Shown here: piece after piece, positions 33,680 to 42,419 of the stretch | How the letters are laid out: each line of letters starts with the position of its first letter | Position numbering within the stretch: position 1 is the stretch's first letter | Assembly (NCBI RefSeq): GCF_003860565.1 | Contig: NZ_CP034157.1 | Location: 1,116,001-1,180,000 of the forward strand | DNA length: 64,000 nt | Reading direction: 5' to 3' | From: Cloacibacterium normanense | Lineage (GTDB): Bacteria > Bacteroidota > Bacteroidia > Flavobacteriales > Weeksellaceae | Translations under genes and position numbers: made by a program | Notes under the pieces: generated by a model | Databases searched by the model: none | Told to the model about the DNA's origin: nothing | The model's input: the letters and a program-made list of their open reading frames with translations, nothing else

Positions 33680-33705
33680 ACCTCCAAGCAATTGGAGGTT
33701 TTTTT
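33680..33705 (+). terminator. Intrinsic terminator or attenuator upstream of dtxR
   Basis: ACCTCCAA pairs with TTGGAGGT around a GCAA tetraloop, then seven T. No plus-strand gene lies upstream: ndk is divergent. It would end a transcript of about 70 nt from the sigma-54-like promoter, or attenuate dtxR. A nine-codon frame (33645-33674, MFNLSFHGY) ends just before it. Confidence 0.7.
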
Positions 33706-33751
33706 ATGTAAAAATAAAATGTTAGATTTGAAAAATATTACATCTAACAAC

Positions 33752-34402
33752 ATGAATTCCCTTACCGAAGAAAACTATTTAAAAGCCATTTTCCATCTAT
33801 TAGATTCTGAAAATCAGGTTACTGTAAATGAACTAAGCAAATTTTTACAAATCAAAATGCCTTCTGTAAACAGCATGATGAAAAAATTTGCAGATAAAAA
33901 TTGGGTTATCTACGAGACTTATAAACCAATAAAAGTTACAGAATTGGGCAGAAAAGAAGCGGCAATAGTGGTAAGAAAACACCGATTAACAGAAATGTTT
34001 TTGGTTGAAAAAATGGGATTCGGTTGGGAAAATGTACACGAAATTGCAGAACAATTAGAACATGTTCACTCTGAAGATTTTTTTGACAAGATGGATGAAA
34101 TCCTGAATTTTCCAAAAGTAGATCCTCATGGTGAACCTATTCCAGATAAAGATGGTATCATTATCACTCAAAATCTTAAAAAACTAAGTGAGTGTAAAAT
34201 CAATGAAACGGTAATTCTTACTTCTGTGACTATTTCTACAGATGATTTCCTGAATTACCTCAACCAGAGAAATTTAGCTTTAGGTGCAGAAATTTTAATT
34301 AAAAATATAGAGAAATTTGATGGTTCTATGCAGATAGATTTTTCAGATAGAACAGAAGTTCTCAGCAAGATGGTTTGTGAGAAACTATTGGTAAAAAAAT
34401 AA
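33752..34402 (+). CDS. DtxR/MntR family metal-dependent transcriptional regulator
   Basis: This 216-residue regulator has an N-terminal winged helix (LTEENYLKAIFHLLD; VNELSKFLQIKMPSVNSMMKKF), the metal-binding and dimerisation domain (RKHRLTEMFLVEKMGFGWENVHEIAEQLEHVHSED, with conserved H, E and C/M-type ligands), and a C-terminal FeoA/SH3-like region (about 140-215). It would repress iron or manganese uptake genes when metal is bound. I chose ATG 33752 (MNSLTEENYL), matching family starts; ATGs upstream (33719) would add an atypical extension. Its stop codon overlaps the first base pairs of its own terminator stem, which is split by IS copy 2. Confidence 0.88.
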   Translation: MNSLTEENYLKAIFHLLDSENQVTVNELSKFLQIKMPSVNSMMKKFADKNWVIYETYKPIKVTELGRKEAAIVVRKHRLTEMFLVEKMGFGWENVHEIAEQLEHVHSEDFFDKMDEILNFPKVDPHGEPIPDKDGIIITQNLKKLSECKINETVILTSVTISTDDFLNYLNQRNLALGAEILIKNIEKFDGSMQIDFSDRTEVLSKMVCEKLLVKK

Positions 34403-34457
34403 ATCCCGAATTTTGGACTGCCCCCAAAAAGTTAGACACTTTTTAGGGGCATTTTTT

Positions 34458-34982
34458 ATGGGAAAAAGTAAATATTCAGTAGACTTTAAATTAAAAGCTA
34501 TAAAGAGATATCACAAAGGGGACATTGGAACAGACGATTTAGGAAAACGCATTGGAGTTTGTGGTTCCTTGGTTCGTAAATGGATAAAATTTTATGAACT
34601 TTATGGAGTTTCAGGACTTGTTCGGCTTTCCAATACGCATTACACAAAAGATTTTAAATTAAAGATTTTATCAGTAATTGAGAAAGAGAATTTAAGTTTA
34701 AAAGAAGCGTCGAGAAGGTTTAATATTCCTGCGGAGTCCAGTATTCTTAGTTGGCAGCGTAATTACAAAAAAAATGGTATTTTAGGTTTAGAAAACAGAC
34801 CCAGAGGAAGACCTAAAACCATGAGTAATTACAAGCGAAAAAAAAAGAAAACAGGCAAACCCTTAACAAGGGAGGAAAAACTGTTGGAGAGGATTTATTA
34901 TTTAGAAGCCGAGAACGCCATTTTAAAAAAGTTAGACGCCTTAATTCAGGAAAGGAAAAATCCAAAGCCATCGAAGAGTTAA
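34458..34982 (+). CDS. IS3 family transposase OrfA, copy 2
   Basis: This 174-residue protein is nearly identical to OrfA at 14818-15342, with four substitutions visible in the translation: S8V, K134R (RPRGRPK), E160K and Q168E. The same slippery heptamer, A-AAA-AAG at 34925-34931, lies in phase for a -1 shift. Function as for copy 1. Confidence 0.93.
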   Translation: MGKSKYSVDFKLKAIKRYHKGDIGTDDLGKRIGVCGSLVRKWIKFYELYGVSGLVRLSNTHYTKDFKLKILSVIEKENLSLKEASRRFNIPAESSILSWQRNYKKNGILGLENRPRGRPKTMSNYKRKKKKTGKPLTREEKLLERIYYLEAENAILKKLDALIQERKNPKPSKS

Positions 34983-35023
34983 GGCAGGACTTTGATTTAG
35001 CAGTACTGCTGCATTGTACATCG

Positions 35024-35812
35024 ATGGCAAGAAGCAGTTTTTATTACTATCAAAAACGCTTTCAAATGAAAGATAAATATGCGGAAATAAAAGAAATGAT
35101 TAATCAGATTTATCATCGTCACAAAGGAAGGTTGGGCTATAGAAGAATTACTTTGCTTTTGAAAGAAAAAGGAATTTTGATTAATCACAAAACTGTTTTA
35201 CGACTTATGAAAACATTAGGATTAAAGAGTATTATCCGAGTGAAGAAATATAAATCTTACAAGGGAGAGCAAGGGAAAATTGCGCCCAATGTTCTACAGA
35301 GGAATTTCAAATCGGACACTCCTAATCAGAAATGGGCAACCGATGTTACAGAGTTTAATGTATCGGGTAATAAACTTTACCTATCTCCAATCATCGATTT
35401 ATTTAATGGTGAAATTGTCAGTTTTGACTTATCTGAAAGACCTGTGTTTAGCCAAATCATCAGAATGCTAAAGAAATCATTCAGAAAAGTAAAATCTACA
35501 CAAAACATCATTCTACATTCTGATCAAGGTTGGCAATATCAAATGAAACATTACCAAAACTTGTTAAAAGAAAAAGGTATTATTCAAAGTATGTCCCGAA
35601 AAGGAAACTGTTTGGACAATGCGGTGATAGAAAACTTTTTTGGAACGATAAAATCAGAAATGTTTTATACCAGAAAGTTTGGTTCCATTCAGGAACTTAA
35701 GATCGAAATAGTGAAGTACATTCACTATTACAACAATGATAGAATAAGACTCAATCTCAAAGGAAAGAGTCCGGTACAGTACCGAACTCTTTCCTTTGAG
35801 AATATTGTTTAA
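35024..35812 (+). CDS. IS3 family transposase OrfB, copy 2
   Basis: This 262-residue DDE integrase-domain protein is almost identical to OrfB of copy 1 (differences K27N, I64T and A95T). All three acidic catalytic residues are kept, so this copy also looks functional. The open frame extends back to the slippery site at 34931. Confidence 0.93.
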   Translation: MARSSFYYYQKRFQMKDKYAEIKEMINQIYHRHKGRLGYRRITLLLKEKGILINHKTVLRLMKTLGLKSIIRVKKYKSYKGEQGKIAPNVLQRNFKSDTPNQKWATDVTEFNVSGNKLYLSPIIDLFNGEIVSFDLSERPVFSQIIRMLKKSFRKVKSTQNIILHSDQGWQYQMKHYQNLLKEKGIIQSMSRKGNCLDNAVIENFFGTIKSEMFYTRKFGSIQELKIEIVKYIHYYNNDRIRLNLKGKSPVQYRTLSFENIV

Positions 35813-35878
35813 TTTTGTCTAAACTTTTGGGTGCAGTCTATTTCTTCGGGATTTTATTTTTATGTATTGAAATATCAA

Positions 35879-37267
35879 TTATTTTCCAGCTTTTAGAGCA
35901 GCTTCTACTGCTTTCATTTCTTGGAATTTAGCATCATTATGTGAAGTTTGATATAAACCTTTTAATAAAGATACAATTTCTAGATCTTTAGGATTAAGAG
36001 AATAAATTTTCTCTGCATAAGGAATAGCCTTGCTTAATTTAGCTCTTCTTTCACCTAATAATTTATTGAATACATCCATTTTTTTTGCTTTTCTAGCAGC
36101 GTCAATAGCTTCTATTGCTTTATCATCTCCATTTACATAGATATTGAATACCATACCTTGTAGAGCTTCTACATAGTTAGGGTCTATTTCTAAAGATTTT
36201 TTGAAATATCCTTCTGCTTCAGCTAATTTACTTGGATCTTTACTTGCTAAAACTCCTAAATTATACCAAGAAACTTTATCGTTAGGATTTTTGGCAACTT
36301 GGTCTTTTAAGTTAGCCATGAATTGATCCATTTTCCCTGATTTGTAGTAAACCGTACCTTGTTGTTCTGTTAATTTGCTACTTTTTGGAAATTTCACCAA
36401 ACCTTTTTCAATCAATGCTAAAGCTGAGTCATAGTTTTGGTTTTCAATTTCTAAAGCTACAGCTGTTTCAAATAATTCTTGTTCAACACTTGGAGTGTTT
36501 TCTGTTTTAAAATCAGTATAATCTCCGGTTGCACCCATTTTCTTGTAAATTTCAAAAGTATTTTTATCAAGATTTTCTACCTGACCAGTCTTTTTATTTT
36601 TGGCTTTGTATTCAGTTTTTACACCGGTGTAACCTTCATTGATTAATTCATTATAAACTCTTGCAGCTTCTACATTTTTTTGACCTTGAGCATAAGATAC
36701 ACCAGCATAATATTTATATAGTTTATCTTCACTACCTGCTGCTGCTAAAAGATTATTTACTTCTAAGAATTTTTGACCTGCTAGTTCATGGTTTTTTGCG
36801 TTATAAGCAGCCATAGCTTCTTCATTAGCTTTAGTCAAAAGTGGATTGATCTTTGCTCCAAGATTTCCTACAAGTGTAGGTGCGTAAGTTTCTTCCTTAA
36901 GATTAGCCACTCCAGAAGCATCTGCTGCTTCTTTTCCTACATAATACACTTTTTGTTTTTCTGCATTTTTACCTACATAAATTTTAGTTTTGCCTAATGC
37001 AGAAATATGAGCTAAAACAGAAGCTCCTTCAGAAACTTTACCTGAATTTAAAAGTCCAAGACCTTTAGCATAATAATATTGTTCTAAAATGGTAGGCTCT
37101 AAAAGGTAAGTTTTTCCACCTAAAATTGCATCTGCAGCACCAATCTGTGTATTTGCTGTAGCAGTATCATTTGCTTCGATTGCTTTGAAAGCAGCTGAAA
37201 TTTCTTTTTTTTGTCCAAATGAAAAACCACAGGCAATAACTGCTGCACTTAAAATTATTTTTTTCAT
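35879..37267 (-). CDS. Exported tetratricopeptide repeat protein
   Basis: This 462-residue protein has a signal peptide (MKKIILSAAVIACGFSFGQ) and alanine-rich TPR helices across about residues 150-440, clearest at WYNLGVLASKDPSKLAEAEGYFKKSLEIDPNYVEALQGM. It is likely a periplasmic scaffold; partners are unknown. It lies downstream of gyrA but a hairpin terminator separates them, so it probably has its own promoter. On its 3' side the shared terminator with dtxR is disrupted by IS copy 2. Confidence 0.88.
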   Translation of the reverse strand: MKKIILSAAVIACGFSFGQKKEISAAFKAIEANDTATANTQIGAADAILGGKTYLLEPTILEQYYYAKGLGLLNSGKVSEGASVLAHISALGKTKIYVGKNAEKQKVYYVGKEAADASGVANLKEETYAPTLVGNLGAKINPLLTKANEEAMAAYNAKNHELAGQKFLEVNNLLAAAGSEDKLYKYYAGVSYAQGQKNVEAARVYNELINEGYTGVKTEYKAKNKKTGQVENLDKNTFEIYKKMGATGDYTDFKTENTPSVEQELFETAVALEIENQNYDSALALIEKGLVKFPKSSKLTEQQGTVYYKSGKMDQFMANLKDQVAKNPNDKVSWYNLGVLASKDPSKLAEAEGYFKKSLEIDPNYVEALQGMVFNIYVNGDDKAIEAIDAARKAKKMDVFNKLLGERRAKLSKAIPYAEKIYSLNPKDLEIVSLLKGLYQTSHNDAKFQEMKAVEAALKAGK

Positions 37268-37286
37268 AATGTAAAAATTAAATTTT

Positions 37287-37314
37287 TAAAAAAGGACAAG
37301 TTTATGGCTTGTCC
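37287..37314 (-). terminator. Intrinsic terminator after gyrA
   Basis: On the minus strand, GGACAAG pairs with CTTGTCC around a 7-nt loop, followed by seven T. It lies 12 bp past the gyrA stop. Confidence 0.85.
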
Positions 37315-37325
37315 TCAATATAATA

Positions 37326-39887
37326 CTATTCTTCTTCGTTCTTATTTAATGTATCTTCTTGAGATTCAAGAGGAGCTTGATTCTGAGTTTCTTCGTCGTT
37401 ATTCTCTACTGTCTCTTCAGTTTCTTCTTCTACTTCTTTGTCCATCATCACTTTTGCAACAGCAGCAATCTCATCATTATTTTTCAAGTTAATCATTCTT
37501 ACTCCTTGAGTATTTCTACCCATTACTCTTAGGTCGTCCATTCCCATTCTGATGGCAACTCCAGATTTGTTGATAATCATCAAACCATCTTCATCTGTAA
37601 CTGACTGAATCGCAATAAGATTTCCTGTTTTATCGGTAATATTAAGTGTGATTACTCCTTTTCCTCCTCTATTGGTAATTCTATAATCTTCTACTGCGGT
37701 ACGTTTACCATATCCCTTCTCCGAAACGACCAATACCGTTTCATTCTCGATATCATTTACCACAATCATGCCAATTACTTCATCTCCATCAGATAAATCT
37801 ACACCACGAACTCCAATAGAACTTCTACCAACTGCTCTTACTTTTTCTTCTGGGAACCTGATACATTTACCACCTTTAGTCGCAATCATGATTTCAGAAG
37901 TTCCTGTAGTTAATTTAGCTTCTAATAATTGGTCATCTTCTCTAATTTCAATAGCATTAATACCATTTACTCTAGGTCTAGAATATTGCTCAAGAGAAGT
38001 TTTCTTGATAATACCATTTTTAGTTACCATTACTACATACATAGAATTTACATAATCTACATCTTTTAGATCATTGGTTCTGATGTACGCTCTGATTTTA
38101 TCATCTGGTTCTATGTTAATTAAATTCTGAACTGCTCTTCCTTTCGCTGTTTTAGAACCTTCAGGAATTTCGAAAACCCTTAACCAGAAACATTTTCCTT
38201 TTTCGGTAAAGAACATCATGTATTGGTGATTAGTCGCCGAAACAATGTATTCTAAGAAATCTGCATCTCTAGTGGTAGCGGCTTTATTACCAACTCCACC
38301 TCTACTTTGAACTTTATATTCAGAAAGTGGTGTTCTCTTAATGTAACCAGCATGAGAAATTGTAAGAACTACTTTTTCGTCTGGAATTAAGTCTTCGATA
38401 GACATTTCTCCACCTGAGTAATCTATTTCTGAACGTCTTTCGTCACCGTATTTTTCTTTAACTTCTAGCAATTCATCTTTGATGATTTGATATCTTCTAG
38501 GTTCGTTAGAAAGAATGTCTTCTAAATCTTTAATTAAAGCCATAATTTCTTCATATTCAGCTCTAATTTTGTCAAGCTCCATTCCTGTTAAACGAGCAAG
38601 ACGTAAATCTAGAATCGCTTGAGCTTGAATTTCAGAAAGTTCAAATTCTGCAATTAATCCTTCTTTTGCTTCTTGTGGATTTGCAGAATGACGAATAATG
38701 GCAATGGCTTTATCAAGAGATTCTTGCGAACCAATTACCTTCATAAAACCTTCTAAAATATGCGCTCTTTCTTTCGCTTTTTTCAGCTCATATTCTGTTC
38801 TTCTCACAATCACTTCGTGACGGTGGTCTACGAAATGATGAATAATATCTTTAAGATTTAATTGTTCTGGTCTACCATGAACTAAAGCGATATTATTAAC
38901 AGAGAAAGAAGTTTGTAAAGCAGTATATTTATACAATAAGTTAAGAACAACATTTGGAATCGCGTCATTCTTTAATTCATAAACTACCCTAAGACCGTTT
39001 CTGTCTGACTCGTCTCTAATTTCATAAATTCCAGGAATTTTTTCATCTTTTACCAATTCTGCAGTTCTGGCAATCATCTCTGCTTTATTCACTTGGTAAG
39101 GAATTTCGGTAACGATGATGGCATTTCTATTGCCTATTTCCTCAAAACTTACTTTAGCACGAAGAACAATTCTTCCTCTTCCTGTATGGAAAGCATCTCT
39201 TACCCCTTCATAACCATAAATAATACCACCAGTTGGGAAATCTGGAGCAATGATATGCTTCATCAATTCATCTATGGTGATTTCTCTATTGTCAATATAA
39301 GCACAGATAGCATCTACAGCTTCAGATAAATTGTGAGGCGCCATGTTGGTAGCCATACCTACAGCAATCCCCGAAGTTCCGTTTACTAAAAGATTAGGAA
39401 TTTTGGTAGGAAGAACTTTTGGCTCAGTTAATGAATCATCAAAGTTATTCTGAAAATCTACCGTTTCTTTATCTAAATCAGAAAGAATTTCGTCTGAAAT
39501 TTTCTTTAATCTCGCTTCGGTGTAACGCATTGCAGCTGGTGGATCTCCGTCCATAGAACCGAAGTTACCTTGACCATCTACTTGCGGATAACGCAAACTC
39601 CATGGTTGCGCCATTCTCACCATCGCATCATAAACTGAAGAATCTCCATGAGGGTGATATTTACCTAAAACATCCCCTACAATTCTTGCAGATTTTAAAT
39701 ATTTTCTGTTCGAAAAAACGCCCAAACCATACATCCCGTATAAAACTCTTCTGTGAACAGGTTTTAAGCCGTCTCTTACATCTGGTAACGCTCTGGAAAC
39801 AATTACCGACATTGAGTAATCAATGTAAGAGGATTTCATTTCATCAACGATGTTGATAGGAATTAGTCTTTCTCCTTCTTTATGCAT
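37326..39887 (-). CDS. gyrA: DNA gyrase subunit A
   Basis: This 853-residue breakage-reunion subunit introduces negative supercoils with GyrB. Numbering matches E. coli closely at the N-terminus: [10 protein letters not shown] places S83 and D87 as quinolone-sensitive residues, and the catalytic tyrosine is Y122 in [10 protein letters not shown]. The C-terminal beta-pinwheel is present, with the GyrA-box-like segment [10 protein letters not shown] (Q-R-G-G-x-G form), followed by an unusually acidic tail ([16 protein letters not shown]). It has its own promoter and terminator. Confidence 0.97.
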   Translation of the reverse strand: MHKEGERLIPINIVDEMKSSYIDYSMSVIVSRALPDVRDGLKPVHRRVLYGMYGLGVFSNRKYLKSARIVGDVLGKYHPHGDSSVYDAMVRMAQPWSLRYPQVDGQGNFGSMDGDPPAAMRYTEARLKKISDEILSDLDKETVDFQNNFDDSLTEPKVLPTKIPNLLVNGTSGIAVGMATNMAPHNLSEAVDAICAYIDNREITIDELMKHIIAPDFPTGGIIYGYEGVRDAFHTGRGRIVLRAKVSFEEIGNRNAIIVTEIPYQVNKAEMIARTAELVKDEKIPGIYEIRDESDRNGLRVVYELKNDAIPNVVLNLLYKYTALQTSFSVNNIALVHGRPEQLNLKDIIHHFVDHRHEVIVRRTEYELKKAKERAHILEGFMKVIGSQESLDKAIAIIRHSANPQEAKEGLIAEFELSEIQAQAILDLRLARLTGMELDKIRAEYEEIMALIKDLEDILSNEPRRYQIIKDELLEVKEKYGDERRSEIDYSGGEMSIEDLIPDEKVVLTISHAGYIKRTPLSEYKVQSRGGVGNKAATTRDADFLEYIVSATNHQYMMFFTEKGKCFWLRVFEIPEGSKTAKGRAVQNLINIEPDDKIRAYIRTNDLKDVDYVNSMYVVMVTKNGIIKKTSLEQYSRPRVNGINAIEIREDDQLLEAKLTTGTSEIMIATKGGKCIRFPEEKVRAVGRSSIGVRGVDLSDGDEVIGMIVVNDIENETVLVVSEKGYGKRTAVEDYRITNRGGKGVITLNITDKTGNLIAIQSVTDEDGLMIINKSGVAIRMGMDDLRVMGRNTQGVRMINLKNNDEIAAVAKVMMDKEVEEETEETVENNDEETQNQAPLESQEDTLNKNEEE

Positions 39888-39924
39888 ACTTTATATTTTA
39901 ATTATTTGAAAATCAGACTTATAA

Positions 39925-39953
39925 CAAAATAAACTGATTCCTAAATTTTTCAA
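39925..39953 (-). promoter_or_regulatory. Probable gyrA promoter
   Basis: On the minus strand, TTG is followed after 19 nt by TATTTTG, a near match to the TAnnTTTG box. The gyrA ATG lies about 37 bp downstream. Confidence 0.55.
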
Positions 39954-40040
39954 TTTTAAATAACGCACGAATATACGAAAAAATGCCGAAAAAAGTGATG
40001 GAAATTCACAATTTGTTATCCACAAATAAGCTAATATTTA

Positions 40041-40412
40041 TCATTTTTTGAAAACAAAATAAACCGCCAAAACCAAACAGATAAAAGCCGCTAAATGATT
40101 CCATTTAAACGATTCATTTTTAAAGAAAAATACTGCAAATACGGTAAAAACAACCAGCGTAACTACTTCTTGTATAATTTTCAACTGAAACAAGGTAAAA
40201 GGACCTCCATTTTCTCTAAAACCAATTCTATTGGCAGGAACTTGAAAGATGTACTCAAACAAGGCAAATCCCCAACTGATTAGAATAACCGACCAAATAA
40301 CAGATTTTTTCACCCAACCCCATTCTTGGAATTTGAGATGACCATACCAAGCAAACGTCATAAAAATATTAGAAATCAATAAAAGTAGAACGGTAAGAAT
40401 TCCTTTTGTCAT
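40041..40412 (-). CDS. DUF486 family membrane protein
   Basis: This 123-residue protein from ATG 40412 (MTKGILTVLL) has four predicted membrane helices and the DUF486 pattern: NIFMTFAWYGHLKF, SWGFALFEYIFQVPANRIG (the conserved P-A-N-R-I-G block, about 67-72) and a hydrophobic C-terminus AAFICLVLAVYFVFKK. Function is unknown; small-multidrug-resistance-like folds have been suggested for the family. Codons upstream of 40412 overlap the divergent DUF4286 gene leader and are unlikely to be translated. Confidence 0.85.
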   Translation of the reverse strand: MTKGILTVLLLLISNIFMTFAWYGHLKFQEWGWVKKSVIWSVILISWGFALFEYIFQVPANRIGFRENGGPFTLFQLKIIQEVVTLVVFTVFAVFFFKNESFKWNHLAAFICLVLAVYFVFKK

Positions 40413-40453
40413 TTTTGAGTATTTTTGCAAAACAATTTCCAAAAATAAGAAAA

Positions 40454-40768
40454 ATGAGCATTTTAAGCATAACATTCCACACCGTAGATAGCCAATTGCA
40501 GACTTGGGAACAGTATTTTGAGAATGAATTGATAACTTTAGTTGAAAACTTTATAGACGTAGAAAAATACATTCTTTCTGAAATAAATACCGAAATGCTT
40601 ACCGAAGGCAAGAACACTAACCTCCTTCTCATCTTCGAAAGTAATGAAAAAAGACAAGAATTCACAGAAACTGAGCTCTACAACCTTTCTGAAATAATCG
40701 CCCGAAAATTCGGGGAAAATGTGATGATTTTCAAAACAGAATTAAACGAAAAAAAATCCAGATTTTAA
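40454..40768 (+). CDS. DUF4286-like small protein
   Basis: This 104-residue cytoplasmic protein starts at ATG 40454 (MSILSITFHTVD); an extension upstream would run into the divergent DUF486 leader and lacks family support. The pattern WEQYFENELITLVENFIDVEKYILSEI followed by TNLLLIFESNEKRQEF resembles DUF4286, a short alpha/beta family of unknown function. Its stop codon lies in the loop of its own terminator hairpin. Confidence 0.7.
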   Translation: MSILSITFHTVDSQLQTWEQYFENELITLVENFIDVEKYILSEINTEMLTEGKNTNLLLIFESNEKRQEFTETELYNLSEIIARKFGENVMIFKTELNEKKSRF

Positions 40769-40784
40769 ATAATCTGGATTTTAT
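40753..40784. terminator. Terminator overlapping the DUF4286 stop codon
   Basis: AAAATCCAGATT (40753-40764) pairs with AATCTGGATTTT (40771-40782). The TAA stop (40766-40768) is in the 6-nt loop. It lies between convergent genes and has A and T flanks, so it may work on both strands. Confidence 0.85.
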
Positions 40785-40815
40785 TTTAGTTTTTATCAAT
40801 ATATAATATTAACAT

Positions 40816-41853
40816 TTATACAACGCTCAAAAATTGCATCGTATCAATATTATCTGCATAAGTATTGAGACTAGGATTTTGCGCTTCCCCAAAGTTTACA
40901 GAATTTTCTATCCCCAATTCTGGTTTTGCTACCACACACTGAATATTTGATTCATTTTCCACGAGAAAAGCATGAACTTCTTCTACACTTTCGTATCTGC
41001 TGAAATTAAGCACAGAAAGCGGCGAAAATAGTGCGCTATCTTCTTTGAGCATTACAAAATTATTATCCCAAAAATTCTCTTGATTCAAGAGATAAACTGC
41101 TTTGTTATAATCATAGTTATTGGCATATTTATGATGATTAATTACGTCTTTGAAACCTAAAAAGTTTTCAAAAAGTCTGCTTAATTCATAATCTTTAGGG
41201 ATAAGAAGTCTCGTTACATTTCTACAACCTAAACCAAAATATCTGAAAATATCTTCTGCCAATAATTGCAATTCTTCATCAGTTTCATCTCCTTTAATTA
41301 CAGCCACAGAAGTTCTGTTTTTTCTAATAATAGACAAAGCATCTTTAAAATAATATTCTAAATATCTCGCTGTATTATTACTTCCTGTAGCAATTACCGC
41401 ATCATATTCTGTCAATCTTTCTACGATTTGAAATTCTAAATTCCACTCAGAAAATTCACCCCATTTTTTCAAAAAGAAAGGCAAAAGAAGTCTGTCTTTA
41501 GAAGAAAGCTTAATCAACGGAATATGATTGCTTAGAATCACACACATCACATCATGAAAGCCTACTAAAGGAATATTCCCCGCCAAAATCAATCCTACTT
41601 TTTTAGATAGTTGAGAAACCTGATATTCTGCAAGCCAATTTTTTATATTTTCTTCGGTTAAAATATCTGCCCAATTTTTAAAACAAAACCTTATGTTTTC
41701 TTGAGTAAACCAAGGGTTTTCTACCTCGCTTCGTCTCATTAATGCAGCTAGTTCTTCCTCATCATGAGTATAATCAATTTCTGATTTTTGTAAAAATTGT
41801 TGAAGATAATGTCCTAATTTACTTAAACCCTGTATTTTGAGATCTTGTTTCAT
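40816..41853 (-). CDS. Acyl-CoA reductase (LuxC-like)
   Basis: This 345-residue protein matches the LuxC/acyl-CoA reductase family: LILAGNIPLVGFHDVMCV (about 88-105), IKLSSKDRLLLP, AVIATGSNNTARYLEYYF (nucleotide-binding region) and the probable catalytic Cys in FGLGCRNVTRLLIP (about 212-225). Such enzymes reduce acyl-CoA to aldehyde with NADPH. No lux genes are adjacent, so a role in luminescence is not implied. It is transcribed divergently from a ferredoxin gene, a possible but unproven electron link. Confidence 0.88.
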   Translation of the reverse strand: MKQDLKIQGLSKLGHYLQQFLQKSEIDYTHDEEELAALMRRSEVENPWFTQENIRFCFKNWADILTEENIKNWLAEYQVSQLSKKVGLILAGNIPLVGFHDVMCVILSNHIPLIKLSSKDRLLLPFFLKKWGEFSEWNLEFQIVERLTEYDAVIATGSNNTARYLEYYFKDALSIIRKNRTSVAVIKGDETDEELQLLAEDIFRYFGLGCRNVTRLLIPKDYELSRLFENFLGFKDVINHHKYANNYDYNKAVYLLNQENFWDNNFVMLKEDSALFSPLSVLNFSRYESVEEVHAFLVENESNIQCVVAKPELGIENSVNFGEAQNPSLNTYADNIDTMQFLSVV

Positions 41854-41989
41854 TTTATTTATTTAATCCTATTATTTTTGCACTTATTATTAAAAATTAC
41901 CTCAAAAAAGATAAGTTTTACCATGCAAAACTTTTCCAAATCAACTGAAATTTACTAATTTTGTGCAAATTTAAAAAAAATACCTAGCA

Positions 41990-42340
41990 ATGGCTATTAT
42001 AATAACAGACGAATGTATTAATTGTGGAGCTTGCGAACCAGAATGCCCTAATAATGCGATTTATGAAGGAGCTGTAGATTGGAAAGCTTCGGACGGAACC
42101 AGTTTAAAAGGAACAGTAACTTTGAAATCAGGTTTAACAATGGATGCTAATGCGCCTCAAAGACCTGTAAGTGATGATGTTTACTACATTGTTCCAGATA
42201 AGTGCACCGAATGTAAAGGTTTCCACGAAGAACCACAATGCGCAGCGGTTTGTCCGGTAGACTGTTGTGTCCCAGATGACAACCATGTAGAAACAGACGC
42301 AGAACTTTTAGGTAAAAAAGCATTTTTACACGGCGAATAA
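41990..42340 (+). CDS. 4Fe-4S dicluster ferredoxin
   Basis: This 116-residue electron carrier has two cluster motifs: CINCGACEPECPNNAIYEG (about 9-27), and CTECKGFHEEPQCAAVCPVD with the eight-residue insertion between the second and third Cys (about 68-87), typical of the YfhL/Fdx type. A central loop of about 40 residues separates them. A -7 box TAATTTTG lies at 41956-41963, 26 bp before the ATG. The redox partner is unknown. A hairpin terminator follows. Confidence 0.92.
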   Translation: MAIIITDECINCGACEPECPNNAIYEGAVDWKASDGTSLKGTVTLKSGLTMDANAPQRPVSDDVYYIVPDKCTECKGFHEEPQCAAVCPVDCCVPDDNHVETDAELLGKKAFLHGE

Positions 42341-42347
42341 AAATTAA

Positions 42348-42383
42348 AAAAATCCCGCTTCATTCTGCATGAGCGGGATTTTT
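42348..42383 (+). terminator. Intrinsic terminator after the ferredoxin gene
   Basis: AAAAATCCCGCT pairs with AGCGGGATTTTT around a 12-nt loop, 7 bp past the stop. Confidence 0.85.
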
Positions 42384-42419
42384 AGTTTCAATAAATTTAC
42401 AATCAATCTCAATAAAAAT

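Larger units (their letters stand above)
34414..35840 (+). mobile_element. IS3 family (IS150-type) insertion sequence, copy 2
   Basis: This element has the same length (1427 bp), ends and gene order as the copy at 14774-16200, with about 14 base differences. It is flanked by a 3-bp duplication TTT (34411-34413 and 35841-35843). It sits exactly in the loop of the dtxR terminator. Confidence 0.94.
34401..35854. other. Intrinsic terminator split by IS insertion in its loop
   Basis: Left arm AAATCCCGAA (34401-34410) and right arm TTCGGGATTT (35845-35854) would form a perfect 10-bp stem with loop TTTC if the IS and one TTT copy are removed. T-rich sequence lies on both sides, so the original served dtxR and the convergent TPR gene. 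The IS separates the arms by 1.4 kb. Confidence 0.85.

Noticed and set aside
37326-39887. Possible quinolone-resistance change in GyrA
   Set aside because: S83 and D87 are both the sensitive residues, so no resistance substitution is visible.
40816-41853. Bioluminescence (lux) locus
   Set aside because: Only a LuxC-like reductase is present; no luxA, luxB, luxD or luxE neighbours exist in the window.
42369-42419. Upstream start for SerC
   Set aside because: It overlaps the ferredoxin terminator; the conserved N-terminus begins at 42420.
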